Under the pieces are notes generated by a model. It had not been told where the DNA came from. It ran no database searches and saw only the letters and a list, made by a program, of their open reading frames with translations. A stretch of DNA of 35,814 nucleotides, taken from an uncultured Collinsella sp. Its GTDB lineage: Bacteria; Actinomycetota; Coriobacteriia; Coriobacteriales; Coriobacteriaceae. The DNA lies in contig CAJJTG010000023.1 in NCBI GenBank assembly GCA_905194675.1, positions 1-35,814 on the forward strand, in the 5' to 3' direction. Position numbers and translations under genes: made by a program. The first letter of the stretch is position 1; each line of letters opens with the position of its first letter. This document shows positions 24,787 through 33,033 of this stretch, piece after piece.

Positions 24787-25311
24787 TTAGTCGTGGTATT
24801 CGCCGCGGTCCCACTTCTCGAGGAACTCGTCAAAGAAGTGCGGGTCAGCCTGAGCCTCGGCGTCGGCCTTATTGCAGGCGTCGATCTTGGCGATCAGGGC
24901 ATCGTGCTCGGGGGTCTTCTCGTAGGGCTCCTCCAGGAAGGCAAGCATGATGTCGGCCATCAGGAACTCGCCGGTGATCTTGCCGCCAAAGCCCACGATG
25001 TTGGCGTTGAGCTCGCGACGGGCATACAGGGCAGAGGTCATGTCGCGGACCAGGGCGCAGCGGGCGCCGGGAACCTTGTTGACGGCGTTGGTGATGCCGA
25101 TGCCGGTGCCGCACAGGGCCACGCCAAAGTCGGCCTTACCGCTGGCAACAGCCTCGCCCACGGCCTTACCGTAGATGGGATAGTGCGTACGGGTGTGGCT
25201 GTAGGTGCCACAGTCGAGCACCTTGTAGCCAGCCTGCTCCAGGCGGTCGGCCAGATAGATCTTCTCGTCCGTAACGATATGGTCGCAACCGATTGCGATG
25301 GTCTTCTTCAT
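24787..25311 (-). CDS. lacB: Galactose-6-phosphate isomerase subunit B
   Basis: A 174-residue RpiB/LacA/LacB-family protein that, with LacA, converts galactose-6-phosphate to tagatose-6-phosphate. It has the family's IAIGCDHIVTDEKIYLADRL start, DCGTYSHTRTHYPIYGKAVGEAV and ALCGTGIGITNAVNKVPGARCALVRD. The length matches LacB (about 171), and the C-terminal extension (DPHFFDEFLEKWDRGEY) is typical of it. The ATG at 25311 lies 63 bases after the lacA stop. Confidence 0.95.
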   Translation of the reverse strand: MKKTIAIGCDHIVTDEKIYLADRLEQAGYKVLDCGTYSHTRTHYPIYGKAVGEAVASGKADFGVALCGTGIGITNAVNKVPGARCALVRDMTSALYARRELNANIVGFGGKITGEFLMADIMLAFLEEPYEKTPEHDALIAKIDACNKADAEAQADPHFFDEFLEKWDRGEYHD

Positions 25312-25374
25312 CAGAACGTCCTTTCGTCTGAATTCACAAGTTGAGGTAGAAGTTCGAGTTCTCGGTGGCTCTCG

Positions 25375-25803
25375 TTAGGCCATCTTGTTGAGCATGTCGA
25401 CACGGATCTGGTGACGGCCGCCGGCGTACTGGGCGCGCAGGAACTCGCGGGCGATCTTCTTGGCGACCTCGGTGCCCACAACGCCCGGGCCCATGGTGAC
25501 CATGCGCGAGCCGTTGTGCTCGCGGGTCATGTAGGCGGAACGCTCGTCGGAAATGTTGGCGACGACCATGCCCTTGATCTTGACGGCGGCCATATAGGAG
25601 CCGACGCCGTACTTATCGAATGCGAAGCCCTGGGAATCCTTGTGCTCCAGCAGGTCCTTGGCAACGGCGGTCGCGGAATCAACAAAGTCCGCGGCAGGGG
25701 TCTCGGAATAGTCGACGACCTCGTGACCGTCGGCGATGAGCATCTCCTTGATGGACTCCTTCATCGACATACCGTCGGCATCGGAAGCGATTACAACCCT
25801 CAT
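25375..25803 (-). CDS. lacA: Galactose-6-phosphate isomerase subunit A
   Basis: A 142-residue partner of LacB in the isomerase of the tagatose-6-phosphate pathway. It begins MRVVIASDADGMSMKESIKEML and contains VDYSETPAADFVDSATAVAKDLL, FDKYGVGSYMAAVKIKGMVVANISDERSAYMTREHNGSRMVTMGPGVVG, all characteristic of LacA. It is the first gene of the minus-strand lac operon. Upstream lies a region dense in TGTTCA/TGAACA motifs that fits control by a DeoR-type LacR. The start is ATG 25803, preceded by AAGGAGG. Confidence 0.95.
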   Translation of the reverse strand: MRVVIASDADGMSMKESIKEMLIADGHEVVDYSETPAADFVDSATAVAKDLLEHKDSQGFAFDKYGVGSYMAAVKIKGMVVANISDERSAYMTREHNGSRMVTMGPGVVGTEVAKKIAREFLRAQYAGGRHQIRVDMLNKMA

Positions 25804-26110
25804 GACATCCTCCTTGAGAGATACGCAGGTGCGTAGTTTCTGTTTGGAAGTGTTGAATCGCGTTCAGGTCCGGGCATCTGAATGTGCGGTTCTTCACTGT
25901 TCATGTTTATTTGAACACATTCGAACACCGACTGCAACCATTATTTGTTTATCTTTGTTCTTTTTTGAACAAATACCGTTTACGGATGATTGCTGACCGC
26001 TTGGGCCCGGCGCAGACGTAGCGACCACGTGTTCAACAAACAAAAGGGCGGCCGAGAACGTGTCTCGGCCGCCCTTCGGCGGTATTCCCCGGTATATACA
26101 GCTGTTTTAG
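25804..26110 (-). promoter_or_regulatory. lacA promoter region with LacR-like operators
   Basis: AT-rich DNA between about 25895 and 25985 holds repeated TGTTYA/TRAACA half-sites: TGTTCATGTTTATTTGAACA, ATTCGAACA, TTGTTTA and the perfect palindrome TTTGTTCTTTTTTGAACAAA. This is the pattern expected for a DeoR-family LacR. An ACCGTTTACGG site adjoins at 25975-25985. The far end carries the terminator of the membrane protein gene. Confidence 0.6.
26036..26076 (-). terminator. Terminator of the membrane protein gene
   Basis: AAGGGCGGCCGAGA (26044-26057) pairs perfectly with TCTCGGCCGCCCTT (26063-26076). The minus strand continues TTTTGTTTGTT. Confidence 0.8.
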
Positions 26111-27124
26111 CTACTCAGACCGTCCGCTCTTCTTGGCATGTTTGGACGGGGCGCTCAGAAAGCGACCCGTCAAATAGTTCGCCGGGCCGGAAATATCAAT
26201 CCCCAGTAGCACGTGCCCCAGCCACAAAAACGCCGCGAGCACCAACAGTGGAATCACGCACGAGGTCACGATCATCACGATGACACCTTCGATCAGATCG
26301 GTCACCTGCTGCACAATTTCATCGGTCATCTGCTTGGCACCGCTGGTCACCGATGTGACGAGACCCGAGGCGCCGTCGGCAAGCTGCTCAAGCACATTCT
26401 TGGACTCTGTGGACTCGGTCTTTTTCTTACTTGCTTTGGAGCTGTCGCTATCTGCCGCACCCGCAGCGTCAGCCGCCTTTTGCTCGGCTTGCTCGATGCT
26501 AACGCGATACGTTTCGTCAACCTTCTGCGACACCCAAACGCTTGCAGGCACCAAGGCCATTCCGATCATGGCGACCACCAGCACGCGAGTCGCCACGCGG
26601 CGCAGGACAGCGCTCGTGCTCCAGCGCCCGTGAATGCCGAGCGACACCGCAAAGAGCACCAACGCAAACGGGATCAGGATGCCCAGGCCAACCGACCACA
26701 AAATGGTCAGCAGATATTTCTCGAGGTAGAGCACGGCAAGCACGATGCCCAAGTTACCCGAAAGCTGCGCGAGCTGCTCGGCAACCGGCGTTCCCGTATC
26801 GCCCGGCAGCGCAGTGATACCCGCAGATAGGGCGACGCACGAGGTCGTGAGCGCCAAAACATTGCCCTTCTTTTGATCGATGACCTCGATGGTGGAGTCC
26901 CAAGTTTTGGTATCGGCGAAATGCGGACGAGCTACAAAGCCCGACAGCAACGCCAGCACCACGAGCGCAACGATAAAGCCAATCTGCAGCTTTTTGTTTG
27001 CGCACACGACATCGGACAGGCTGGGCTGCAGCTCGGTTACCGTCGTGTGCTCGGTTATCTGGACAGGACGCCCATGAACCATCTCGTGCGCGTCTCTTTT
27101 TTGAATCAATCCGTTGTCCGGCAT
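26111..27124 (-). CDS. Membrane protein of unknown function, 337 aa
   Basis: The product has a cytoplasmic-looking N-terminal 45 residues, then a membrane segment (LQIGFIVALVVLALLSGFVA) and further segments at about 95-110, 120-140, 145-165 and 180-200. A polar, lysine/serine-rich region (about 215-265) is followed by a last long segment (VIVMIVTSCVIPLLVLAAFLWLG). The serine/alanine-rich stretch between helices resembles an exposed linker. No family is recognised. A strong GAGGAGG precedes the ATG. It sits between lacA and lacF but has its own terminator, so a role in lactose use is not implied. Confidence 0.75.
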   Translation of the reverse strand: MPDNGLIQKRDAHEMVHGRPVQITEHTTVTELQPSLSDVVCANKKLQIGFIVALVVLALLSGFVARPHFADTKTWDSTIEVIDQKKGNVLALTTSCVALSAGITALPGDTGTPVAEQLAQLSGNLGIVLAVLYLEKYLLTILWSVGLGILIPFALVLFAVSLGIHGRWSTSAVLRRVATRVLVVAMIGMALVPASVWVSQKVDETYRVSIEQAEQKAADAAGAADSDSSKASKKKTESTESKNVLEQLADGASGLVTSVTSGAKQMTDEIVQQVTDLIEGVIVMIVTSCVIPLLVLAAFLWLGHVLLGIDISGPANYLTGRFLSAPSKHAKKSGRSE

Positions 27125-27217
27125 TTGGATACCTCCTCATTCCGGCCTGTAATGCGGTGGAAAGTATACCCACCCAGTAAAAAACCGAACGGGAGGACAA
27201 CGGTGCGCACCAAGGCT

Positions 27218-27335
27218 GTCCCCAATGACAAATCATTTAAGAACGTCCCCAATGACTATCACGGGATGAGTTGCGGTGAAATAGGGATTGTTTTGCGCCC
27301 GCCGGCCCCTATTCAATCCCTATTCCACCGCAACT
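27218..27335. repeat. Composite GTCCCCAATGAC repeat and 21-bp palindrome
   Basis: GTCCCCAATGAC occurs twice (27218-27229, 27245-27256). It is followed by an inverted repeat with 21-nt arms (27269-27289, 27315-27335) with one mismatch. The same order, a GTCCCCAA element then a long palindrome, is found at 22396-22516. Confidence 0.55.
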
Positions 27336-27348
27336 TGGAGGAGGACAG

Positions 27349-27381
27349 AAAAACCCTGCCGCGGGTAGCGGCAGGGTTTTT
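27349..27381. terminator. Terminator downstream of lacF
   Basis: AAAAACCCTGCCGC (27349-27362) pairs with GCGGCAGGGTTTTT (27368-27381). The T-run is usable on the minus strand for lacF. Confidence 0.8.
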
Positions 27382-27408
27382 GGAAGGGGACTTAGTTGTG
27401 CGGGCTCG

Positions 27409-27747
27409 TTAGGCGAGCTTAGCTTCGAGTGCGGCGATGCGCTTATAGGCATCGATGGTAAAGCGGGTCTGCTTCTCCAGGATCATGGTGGTCATGAGAG
27501 TATCCTGAGCATGGGCCATGATGAAGGTCATCTCCATCTCGCCGCCGCCAGCCTCCTGCGAAAGCAACTTGGTCTGCGTGTCGTGAGCGCCGATGAGTGC
27601 ATCGCTCGCATCCTTGTGCAGCTGCTCGGCCTTCTCAAAATCGCCCTCGCGAGCAGCATCGAGCGCTGCAAGCAGATCAGTCTGGGCGTCGCCCGCGTAT
27701 GCGACAATCTCGAATCCAACCATCGAGATTTCTTCTTTGGTTGCCAT
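27409..27747 (-). CDS. lacF: PTS lactose/cellobiose-family EIIA component
   Basis: A 112-residue cytoplasmic phosphocarrier that passes phosphate from HPr to the EIIB domain of LacE during lactose uptake. It is the all-helical PTS_IIA lactose type, with MVGFEIVAYAGDAQTDLLAALDAAREGDF and the phosphorylated histidine in IMAHAQDTLMT (His79). AAAGGA precedes the ATG. It is separate from, and on the opposite strand to, lacE. The 214 bp upstream carry a CCGTGAACGGT site and AT-rich repeats. Confidence 0.93.
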   Translation of the reverse strand: MATKEEISMVGFEIVAYAGDAQTDLLAALDAAREGDFEKAEQLHKDASDALIGAHDTQTKLLSQEAGGGEMEMTFIMAHAQDTLMTTMILEKQTRFTIDAYKRIAALEAKLA

Positions 27748-27961
27748 ATTGCGTTCCTTTCACATATGAACCAACGGAGAGCATCGCGTCCGGGCATACG
27801 CGCTGCACTGTGTATGACAGGAACAGTAACATTCAAACAAAAAAGAACAATGCAAAACGGAATATTGAGCTATAAACGGTCGATTTTTGCCCGTGAACGG
27901 TTTTTTAACCAATTCGAACAATATCAAACACTATTAGCGGCAACCCAAACAGGTCCGTACC
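27748..27961 (-). promoter_or_regulatory. lacF promoter region
   Basis: The region contains CCGTGAACGGT (27891-27901) and a related AAACGGT 21 bases away (27874-27880), giving a two-turn direct spacing. It also has ATTCGAACA- and AAAGAACAA-type half-sites like those upstream of lacA. A possible -10 (TATAGC on the minus strand) lies 17 bases after TTCACG in the same motif. Confidence 0.4.
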
Positions 27962-28966
27962 CTAGCGCAAATCGCGTACCGTATCGCCCTTTACGAGCAC
28001 GCCGGGGATCAGCATGTGTTCCACGCCAGGCGCACCCCCCTCGGCGCCGGCAATCTTGTCGACCGCCCACATGCCGACGCGCTTGTTGTCAAAGCGCACC
28101 GTGGTCAGGTGACGGTCGGGCACGATATCGCCCAGGCTGTCATCAACACCCACTACGCTCACATCCTCGGGCACGCGCTTCCCGCGCGACTCGAGCCCAC
28201 GGATGCAGCCATATGCCATGGCATCGTTGGAAGCATAAATGGCCGTACAGGTCGGATCGTCCGCCAGAGCCTGACCAGCGGCATATCCGCTCTGTGCCGT
28301 CCAATCGCCACGGACAAGTCGCGGCGGCTCAATACCATGCGCGCGCAATGTCTCGCGCCAGCCTTCCTCGCGCTGCATGCCCGAAAGCGAGCGCTCGGGG
28401 CACGAGATAAAGTGCACGGTCTTGTGCCCCTGCCCCAGCAAATACTCGACAACTTGGCGCGAGCAATCGAACTGATCGTTATCAACCGTCGAGCACAGCG
28501 GGTGCTCCAGCATGGTAACGAGCACCGTCTGCATACCGGGCAGCGGCTCGAAGGTGCCAAAGTCCGCCGGCATGCGATTCATGATCACAACCATGCCATC
28601 CACCGGCAGCGCGCTCATGCGCGACGATGCGCTCTCGAGGGTATACGGATGCCCGTCTACTTTAGTGAGGGTGATGGCATAGCCATGTTTGTCGGCCGCG
28701 GCGGCAAAGCCCTCCATGCGGTCGAGGTTGCCGGTGCCGGTAATGTTGAACATGGCGACGCCGACGGTCTTAAACTTGCCGCGGCGCAGCGATCGACCGG
28801 CAAAATTGGGGCGATACCCCAGCTCGCGCATGGCGGCACGCACGCGCTCCTTGGTCTCGGGGCGCACGCTGGGCGAATCGTGCACCGTACGCGAGACTGT
28901 CTGCTCCGAGACGCCCGCGAGACGCGCCACGTCCTTAACGGAAACCGATTTTTTAACAGCGGCCAT
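27962..28966 (-). CDS. LacI-family regulator, probable lactose repressor
   Basis: A 334-residue LacI/GalR protein with helix-turn-helix VSVKDVARLAGVSEQTVSRTVHDSPSVRPETKERVRAAMRELGYRPNFAGRSLRRGK. The effector domain contains VDGMVVIMNRMPADFGTFEPLPGMQTVLVTM and DVSVVGVDDSLGDIVPDRHLTTVRFD. It is closely similar to the regulator at 18103-19134, so the two arose by duplication. It is divergent from lacE-lacG and two operator-like sites lie between them. The ATG at 28966 has only a weak ribosome binding site (AAAGATC). Confidence 0.9.
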   Translation of the reverse strand: MAAVKKSVSVKDVARLAGVSEQTVSRTVHDSPSVRPETKERVRAAMRELGYRPNFAGRSLRRGKFKTVGVAMFNITGTGNLDRMEGFAAAADKHGYAITLTKVDGHPYTLESASSRMSALPVDGMVVIMNRMPADFGTFEPLPGMQTVLVTMLEHPLCSTVDNDQFDCSRQVVEYLLGQGHKTVHFISCPERSLSGMQREEGWRETLRAHGIEPPRLVRGDWTAQSGYAAGQALADDPTCTAIYASNDAMAYGCIRGLESRGKRVPEDVSVVGVDDSLGDIVPDRHLTTVRFDNKRVGMWAVDKIAGAEGGAPGVEHMLIPGVLVKGDTVRDLR

Positions 28967-29322
28967 AGGTCGATCTTTCTATGTCAACGATGCCATTGGT
29001 GGCACCCTACGCAGTCAAATGAAACGTCTTTAAGTATATCTAACGCCTCCTCCGCCATACGCTCACCACCCAAAACCTACCGTTCACCGACAATTCTGCT
29101 TCGCCGAACGGCTTTCGTCGCCCAAATGTTAACGTTGCCATTGTGCAAACACAGAGCCACCGGGCGGCTCAATCGTTTACACGCAAGGAATCGACGGTCT
29201 ACAGGCACAGGGGCCACCGATTCACATCTTTTTTGTGTCGCAAAATGGCAACGTCAACATTTTGGCAACCAGACGTCAAAAGCTACCATCGTTGCTAACC
29301 CACCGACTCTTAGGAGCTTTGC
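28967..29322. promoter_or_regulatory. Divergent lacI/lacE control region
   Basis: Two inverted, related 14-mers, TGTTAACGTTGCCA (29127-29140) and TGGCAACGTCAACA (29246-29259), share the TGTTAACGT half with the galK operators and are likely LacI sites. ACCGTTCACCG (29079-29089) and CCGAACGGC (29104-29112) form a further inverted pair. The lacE promoter presumably lies between the operators but no clear boxes were chosen. Confidence 0.6.
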
Positions 29323-31092
29323 ATGGAGCAACTCATCGCCACCATCGAAAAAGGCCAGCCCTTTTTCAACGCGATCGCCCGCAACAAGTACCTCAAGGCG
29401 ATTCGCGACGGCTTTATCTCCGTCATCCCCATCATCATCTTCTCGTCCATCTTCTGCCTGGTAGCCTCGGTCCCCAACATCTGGGGTTTCTACTGGCCCG
29501 ATGACATCAACAACGCCCTGTGGAAGTGCTACAACTACTCCATGGGTATCCTGGCCATCGCCTGCGCCGCCACCACAGCCAAGCACTTCGCCGACGCTCA
29601 GAACCGCGACCTGCCCAAGAACAACCAGATCAACTTTATCTCGTGCATGTGCGCGGCCATCATCGGCTTCTTGCTCCTTTCGAGCGACACCATCGCCACG
29701 GACGCCGCCAGCGGCTTCAACACCACCTACCTTGGTTCCAAAGGCCTGCTGACCGCCTTCATCGCTGCGTTTGTGACCGGCATCATCTACAAGTTCTTCA
29801 TTAAGCGCAACATCACCGTCAAGATGCCCGAGCAGGTTCCGCCCAACATCTCGCAGACCTTTAAGGACATCATCCCCTTCTCCGTCTGCATCACCGTCTT
29901 TTGGGTCTTTGACATCGTCTTTCGCGCTGCCTTTGGCTTCTGCTTTGCCCAGGGCGTCATCCAGGTGTTCCAGCCCCTGTTCACCGCTGCCGACGGCTAC
30001 ATCGGTCTCGCTGTGATCTACGGTGCCATGAGCCTCTTCTGGTTCGTCGGCGTCCACGGCCCCTCGATCGTCGAGCCCGCCATCGCCGCCGCTCTCGTTG
30101 CCAACATGACCGACAACTTGGCTGCGTTCCAGGCCGGCCAGCACGCCACCGCCGTCCTGACGCAGGGCGCCCAGTACTTCGTCGTCTGCATGGGTGGTAC
30201 CGGCGCCACACTCGTCCTGGTCTTTATGTTCTGCTTCCTGGCCAAGTCCCAGGAGATGCGCGCCGTCGGTAAGGCCGCCATCGTCCCCGTGTGCTTTGCC
30301 GTCAACGAGCCGCTGCTGTTCGCCGCGCCCATCGTGCTCAACCCCGTCTTCTTTGTCCCGTTTGTCTTTGCCCCGATCGCCAACATCTGGATCCTCAAGG
30401 TCTTTATCGACTTCTTGGGCATGAACGGCTTTATGTACACCCTGCCCTGGACCGTCCCCGGCCCCATCGGCACCATCATGGGCCTGGGCTTCCAGCCGCT
30501 CGCCTTTGTGATGCTCGCCATCATCCTAGTCGTCGACTTTGCCCTGTACTACCCGTTCTTCCGTGCCTATGACGCCCAGAAGTGCACCGAGGAGGCCGAG
30601 ATCTCCCAGGAGGAGCTCGCCGCCAAGAACGCCGAGAAGGCCGCCAAGCTCAACGACGCCTTCCAGGGTAAGGCCGACGCCAAGAGTGTTGCCGCCGGCG
30701 CCGCTGCCGAGGTCGTAAAGACCGACGCCGCCCCCGCTGCTGCCGCCACCGAGGCTACGGCCGCCAGCGACCTCAACGGCAAGCGCGTACTCGTGCTCTG
30801 CCAGGGCGGCGGCACCTCGGGCCTGCTCGCCAACGCGCTGGCCAAGGCCGCCAAGGAGCGCGGCATCGATCTTGAGACCGCTGCCGACGCCTATGGCAAC
30901 CACGTGGACATGCTCCCCGACTTTGACCTGGTCGTCCTGGCCCCGCAGGCTGCCAGCTACCTGGCCGACCTGCAGAAGGACTGCGAGCGCGTGGGCAACA
31001 AGTGCGTCGCCTGCCGTGGTAAGCAGTACATCGAGCTCTCCCAGAACGGCGACAAGTCTCTCGCCTTTGTGAGCGAGCAGCTGTCGAAGTAA
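29323..31092 (+). CDS. lacE: PTS lactose-specific EIICB component
   Basis: A 589-residue permease that imports and phosphorylates lactose. Residues 1 to about 430 form the hydrophobic EIIC domain (for example LKAIRDGFISVIPIIIFSSIFCLVASV, SLFWFVGVHGPSIVEPAIAA, VNEPLLFAAPIVLNP). An alanine/lysine-rich linker (about 430-480) follows, then the EIIB domain beginning KRVLVLCQGGGTSGLLANALAKAA with its phosphorylated cysteine. The ATG follows AGGAG. It needs LacF as phosphate donor. A hairpin at 31102-31136 separates it from lacG. Confidence 0.94.
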   Translation: MEQLIATIEKGQPFFNAIARNKYLKAIRDGFISVIPIIIFSSIFCLVASVPNIWGFYWPDDINNALWKCYNYSMGILAIACAATTAKHFADAQNRDLPKNNQINFISCMCAAIIGFLLLSSDTIATDAASGFNTTYLGSKGLLTAFIAAFVTGIIYKFFIKRNITVKMPEQVPPNISQTFKDIIPFSVCITVFWVFDIVFRAAFGFCFAQGVIQVFQPLFTAADGYIGLAVIYGAMSLFWFVGVHGPSIVEPAIAAALVANMTDNLAAFQAGQHATAVLTQGAQYFVVCMGGTGATLVLVFMFCFLAKSQEMRAVGKAAIVPVCFAVNEPLLFAAPIVLNPVFFVPFVFAPIANIWILKVFIDFLGMNGFMYTLPWTVPGPIGTIMGLGFQPLAFVMLAIILVVDFALYYPFFRAYDAQKCTEEAEISQEELAAKNAEKAAKLNDAFQGKADAKSVAAGAAAEVVKTDAAPAAAATEATAASDLNGKRVLVLCQGGGTSGLLANALAKAAKERGIDLETAADAYGNHVDMLPDFDLVVLAPQAASYLADLQKDCERVGNKCVACRGKQYIELSQNGDKSLAFVSEQLSK

Positions 31093-31101
31093 GTAACGCT
31101 T

Positions 31102-31140
31102 AGGGCCAGCCGACTATCCAAGACCGGCTGGCCCTTCGAT
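31102..31140 (+). terminator. Hairpin between lacE and lacG
   Basis: AGGGCCAGCCG pairs with CGGCTGGCCCT and is followed only by TCGATTT. It may be an attenuating or processing hairpin, giving less lacG than lacE message, rather than a full stop. Confidence 0.5.
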
Positions 31141-31158
31141 TTAAACGATTGGATCATC

Positions 31159-32598
31159 ATGTCCGTTAACCCCGCCAGCGTCACCAACCCGCCCGCGCAG
31201 TTCCCCGAGGACTTTGTCTTTGGCGGCGCCACTGCTGCCTACCAGGTAGAGGGCGAGACCCGTACCCACGGTAAGGGCAAGGTTGCCTGGGACGACTTCT
31301 TGGAGGCCCAGGGCCGTTTCTCCCCCGATCCCGCTTCCGACTTCTACAACCAGTACCCCGTCGATCTGGAGCTGTGCGAGGAGTTCGGCATCAACGGCAT
31401 TCGTCTCTCCATCGCCTGGAGCCGCATCTTCCCCGAGGGTACTGGCAAGGTAAACCCCGAGGGCGTGCAGTTCTACCACGATCTCTTTGCCGAGTGCCAC
31501 AAGCACCACGTTGAGCCGTTTGTCACGCTGCATCACTTCGACACGCCGCTGCCCCTCTTTGAGAAGGGCGACTTCCTCAACCGCGAGACCATCGACGCCT
31601 TTGTGGACTTTGCCACCTTCTGCTTTAAGGAGTACGCCGACCAGGTAACCTACTGGTTCACCTTTAACGAGATCTGGGCCGACGCCTCCAACACCTACAT
31701 CGAGGGCACCTTCCCCGGTGGCGTCAAAGCTCATCTGGCCGAGGCCTTCCAGTGCGAGCACAACATGATGCTCGCCCACGCCAAGGCGGTGCTGGCCTTC
31801 CACAACGGCGGCTTTAAGGGCAAGATCGGCGTCATTCAGTCGTTGGAGTTCAAGTACCCGCTCAACGAGAACGAACCCGCCGACATCAAGGCCGCCAACA
31901 ACGAGCACGTGCTGCAAAACCAGTTCCTGCTCGACGCCACCTTCCGCGGCGACTATGCCCCCGACACCCTCGAGTGCGCCAACCGCCTGGCTGCCGTCTC
32001 GGGCGGCACCATCGAGATCCTGGACGAGGACCTCGAGATTATGCGCGAGGCAGCGCTCTACAACGACTACCTGGGCGTTAACAACTACCAGTGCCGCTTC
32101 CTCAAGGCCTACGACGGCGAGAACGACCTGCACCACAACGGCACGGGCGAGAAGGGTACCGGCCGCTGGCGCGTCAAGGGTATTGGCGAGCATGTGAACA
32201 AGCCCGGCATCCCCACCACCGACTGGGACTGGATCATCCATCCCGAGGGTCTGTTCGATCTGCTCGTCTACATTAAGCAGCGCTACCCCAACTACAAGCA
32301 GATCTTCATCACCGAGAACGGCATGGGCTACAAGGACCCCTACAAGGACGGCTTCGTTGACGACCAGCCGCGCATCGACTACATCGAGCAGCACCTGCGC
32401 TGGCTGCTTAAGGCCATGGAGGTGGGCGTCAACGTGGGCGGCTACTTCCTGTGGAGCCTGCAGGACCAGTTCTCCTGGACCAACGGCTACAACAAGCGCT
32501 ACGGCTTCTTCTACGTAGACTTTGAAACCCAGAAGCGCACGCCCAAGGCAAGCGCCTACTGGTACAAGCACGTGGCGCAGACCCGTCGTCTGGACTAG
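31159..32598 (+). CDS. lacG: 6-phospho-beta-galactosidase
   Basis: Hydrolyses lactose-6-phosphate to galactose-6-phosphate and glucose in the cytoplasm. The 479-residue product is a glycoside hydrolase family 1 protein. It has the N-terminal signature FVFGGATAAYQVEGE, acid/base glutamate E171 in TFNEIW and nucleophile E386 in ITENGMG. The length and the lac context (galactose-6-phosphate isomerase genes nearby) favour the phospho-beta-galactosidase over a phospho-beta-glucosidase. The ATG at 31159 has a modest GGATC-type ribosome binding site. A strong terminator follows at 32652. Confidence 0.94.
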   Translation: MSVNPASVTNPPAQFPEDFVFGGATAAYQVEGETRTHGKGKVAWDDFLEAQGRFSPDPASDFYNQYPVDLELCEEFGINGIRLSIAWSRIFPEGTGKVNPEGVQFYHDLFAECHKHHVEPFVTLHHFDTPLPLFEKGDFLNRETIDAFVDFATFCFKEYADQVTYWFTFNEIWADASNTYIEGTFPGGVKAHLAEAFQCEHNMMLAHAKAVLAFHNGGFKGKIGVIQSLEFKYPLNENEPADIKAANNEHVLQNQFLLDATFRGDYAPDTLECANRLAAVSGGTIEILDEDLEIMREAALYNDYLGVNNYQCRFLKAYDGENDLHHNGTGEKGTGRWRVKGIGEHVNKPGIPTTDWDWIIHPEGLFDLLVYIKQRYPNYKQIFITENGMGYKDPYKDGFVDDQPRIDYIEQHLRWLLKAMEVGVNVGGYFLWSLQDQFSWTNGYNKRYGFFYVDFETQKRTPKASAYWYKHVAQTRRLD

Positions 32599-32651
32599 TG
32601 GCTTGCAGTTGGCGTAATTGCCCTGCTCACATAACTTGTCCCCATTTCTCA

Positions 32652-32699
32652 GCCGGGGGCGGCACGTCACACGGCGCGCCGCCCCCGGCCTTTGTGTTT
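32652..32699 (+). terminator. Terminator of lacEG
   Basis: GCCGGGGGCGGC (32652-32663) pairs perfectly with GCCGCCCCCGGC (32678-32689) and is followed by CTTTGTGTTT. Confidence 0.8.
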
Positions 32700-32720
32700 G
32701 GGCGGACCGGGAGCCGTTTG

Positions 32721-33016
32721 TCTCGATCTGTAACATCTGACCCGCGGTTTCGGCCCCAACTGTTACAGATCGAGATGAACACACAGGGCAATCCTCTCAG
32801 TCTCAATCTGTAACATCTAGCTAAGTTTTTGGGTCCTAGTTGTTACAGATCAAGATGAACGCACGAGCCAACCCTCTCAATCTAAATCTGTAACATCTGG
32901 CGGGTTATTTCTCCCCCACCTGTTACGGATCGAGATGAATAGATTAGACCTAGCCTAAAAATCTCAACCTGTAACACGTAGCCGAGTTTTTCAGTCCTAA
33001 CTGTTACAGATCGAGA
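32721..33016 (+). repeat. Tandem array of four 55-nt palindromes, 80-bp period
   Basis: Copies lie at 32721-32775, 32801-32855, 32881-32935 and 32962-33016. Each has an ATCTGTAACA-type left arm and a TGTTACAGAT right arm with TCTC/GAGA outer extensions and a variable centre. The 25-26-bp segments between copies are also related (TGAACRCAC, CCTCTCA), so the whole 80-bp unit is tandemly duplicated. Together with the terminator upstream it fills the gap after lacG. Confidence 0.85.
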
Positions 33017-33033
33017 CAAACAGGCCGAGCAAG

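Noticed and set aside
24566..24814. 82-codon ORF between lacB and lacX
   Set aside because: It is an arginine-rich translation of the structured repeat and lacks a credible ribosome binding site.
31141..32784. A 547-codon ORF on the minus strand opposite lacG
   Set aside because: It is a shadow of GC-rich lacG codons: valine/leucine/glycine-rich composition, no family pattern, no ribosome binding site.
32721..33016. CRISPR array
   Set aside because: The spacing is regular, but the repeats are long, diverged and fully palindromic, the spacers resemble each other, and no cas genes are present.
32721..33016. Integron attC array
   Set aside because: The arms do not match the RYYYAAC/GTTRRRY core sites, there are no cassettes between units and no integrase gene is seen.
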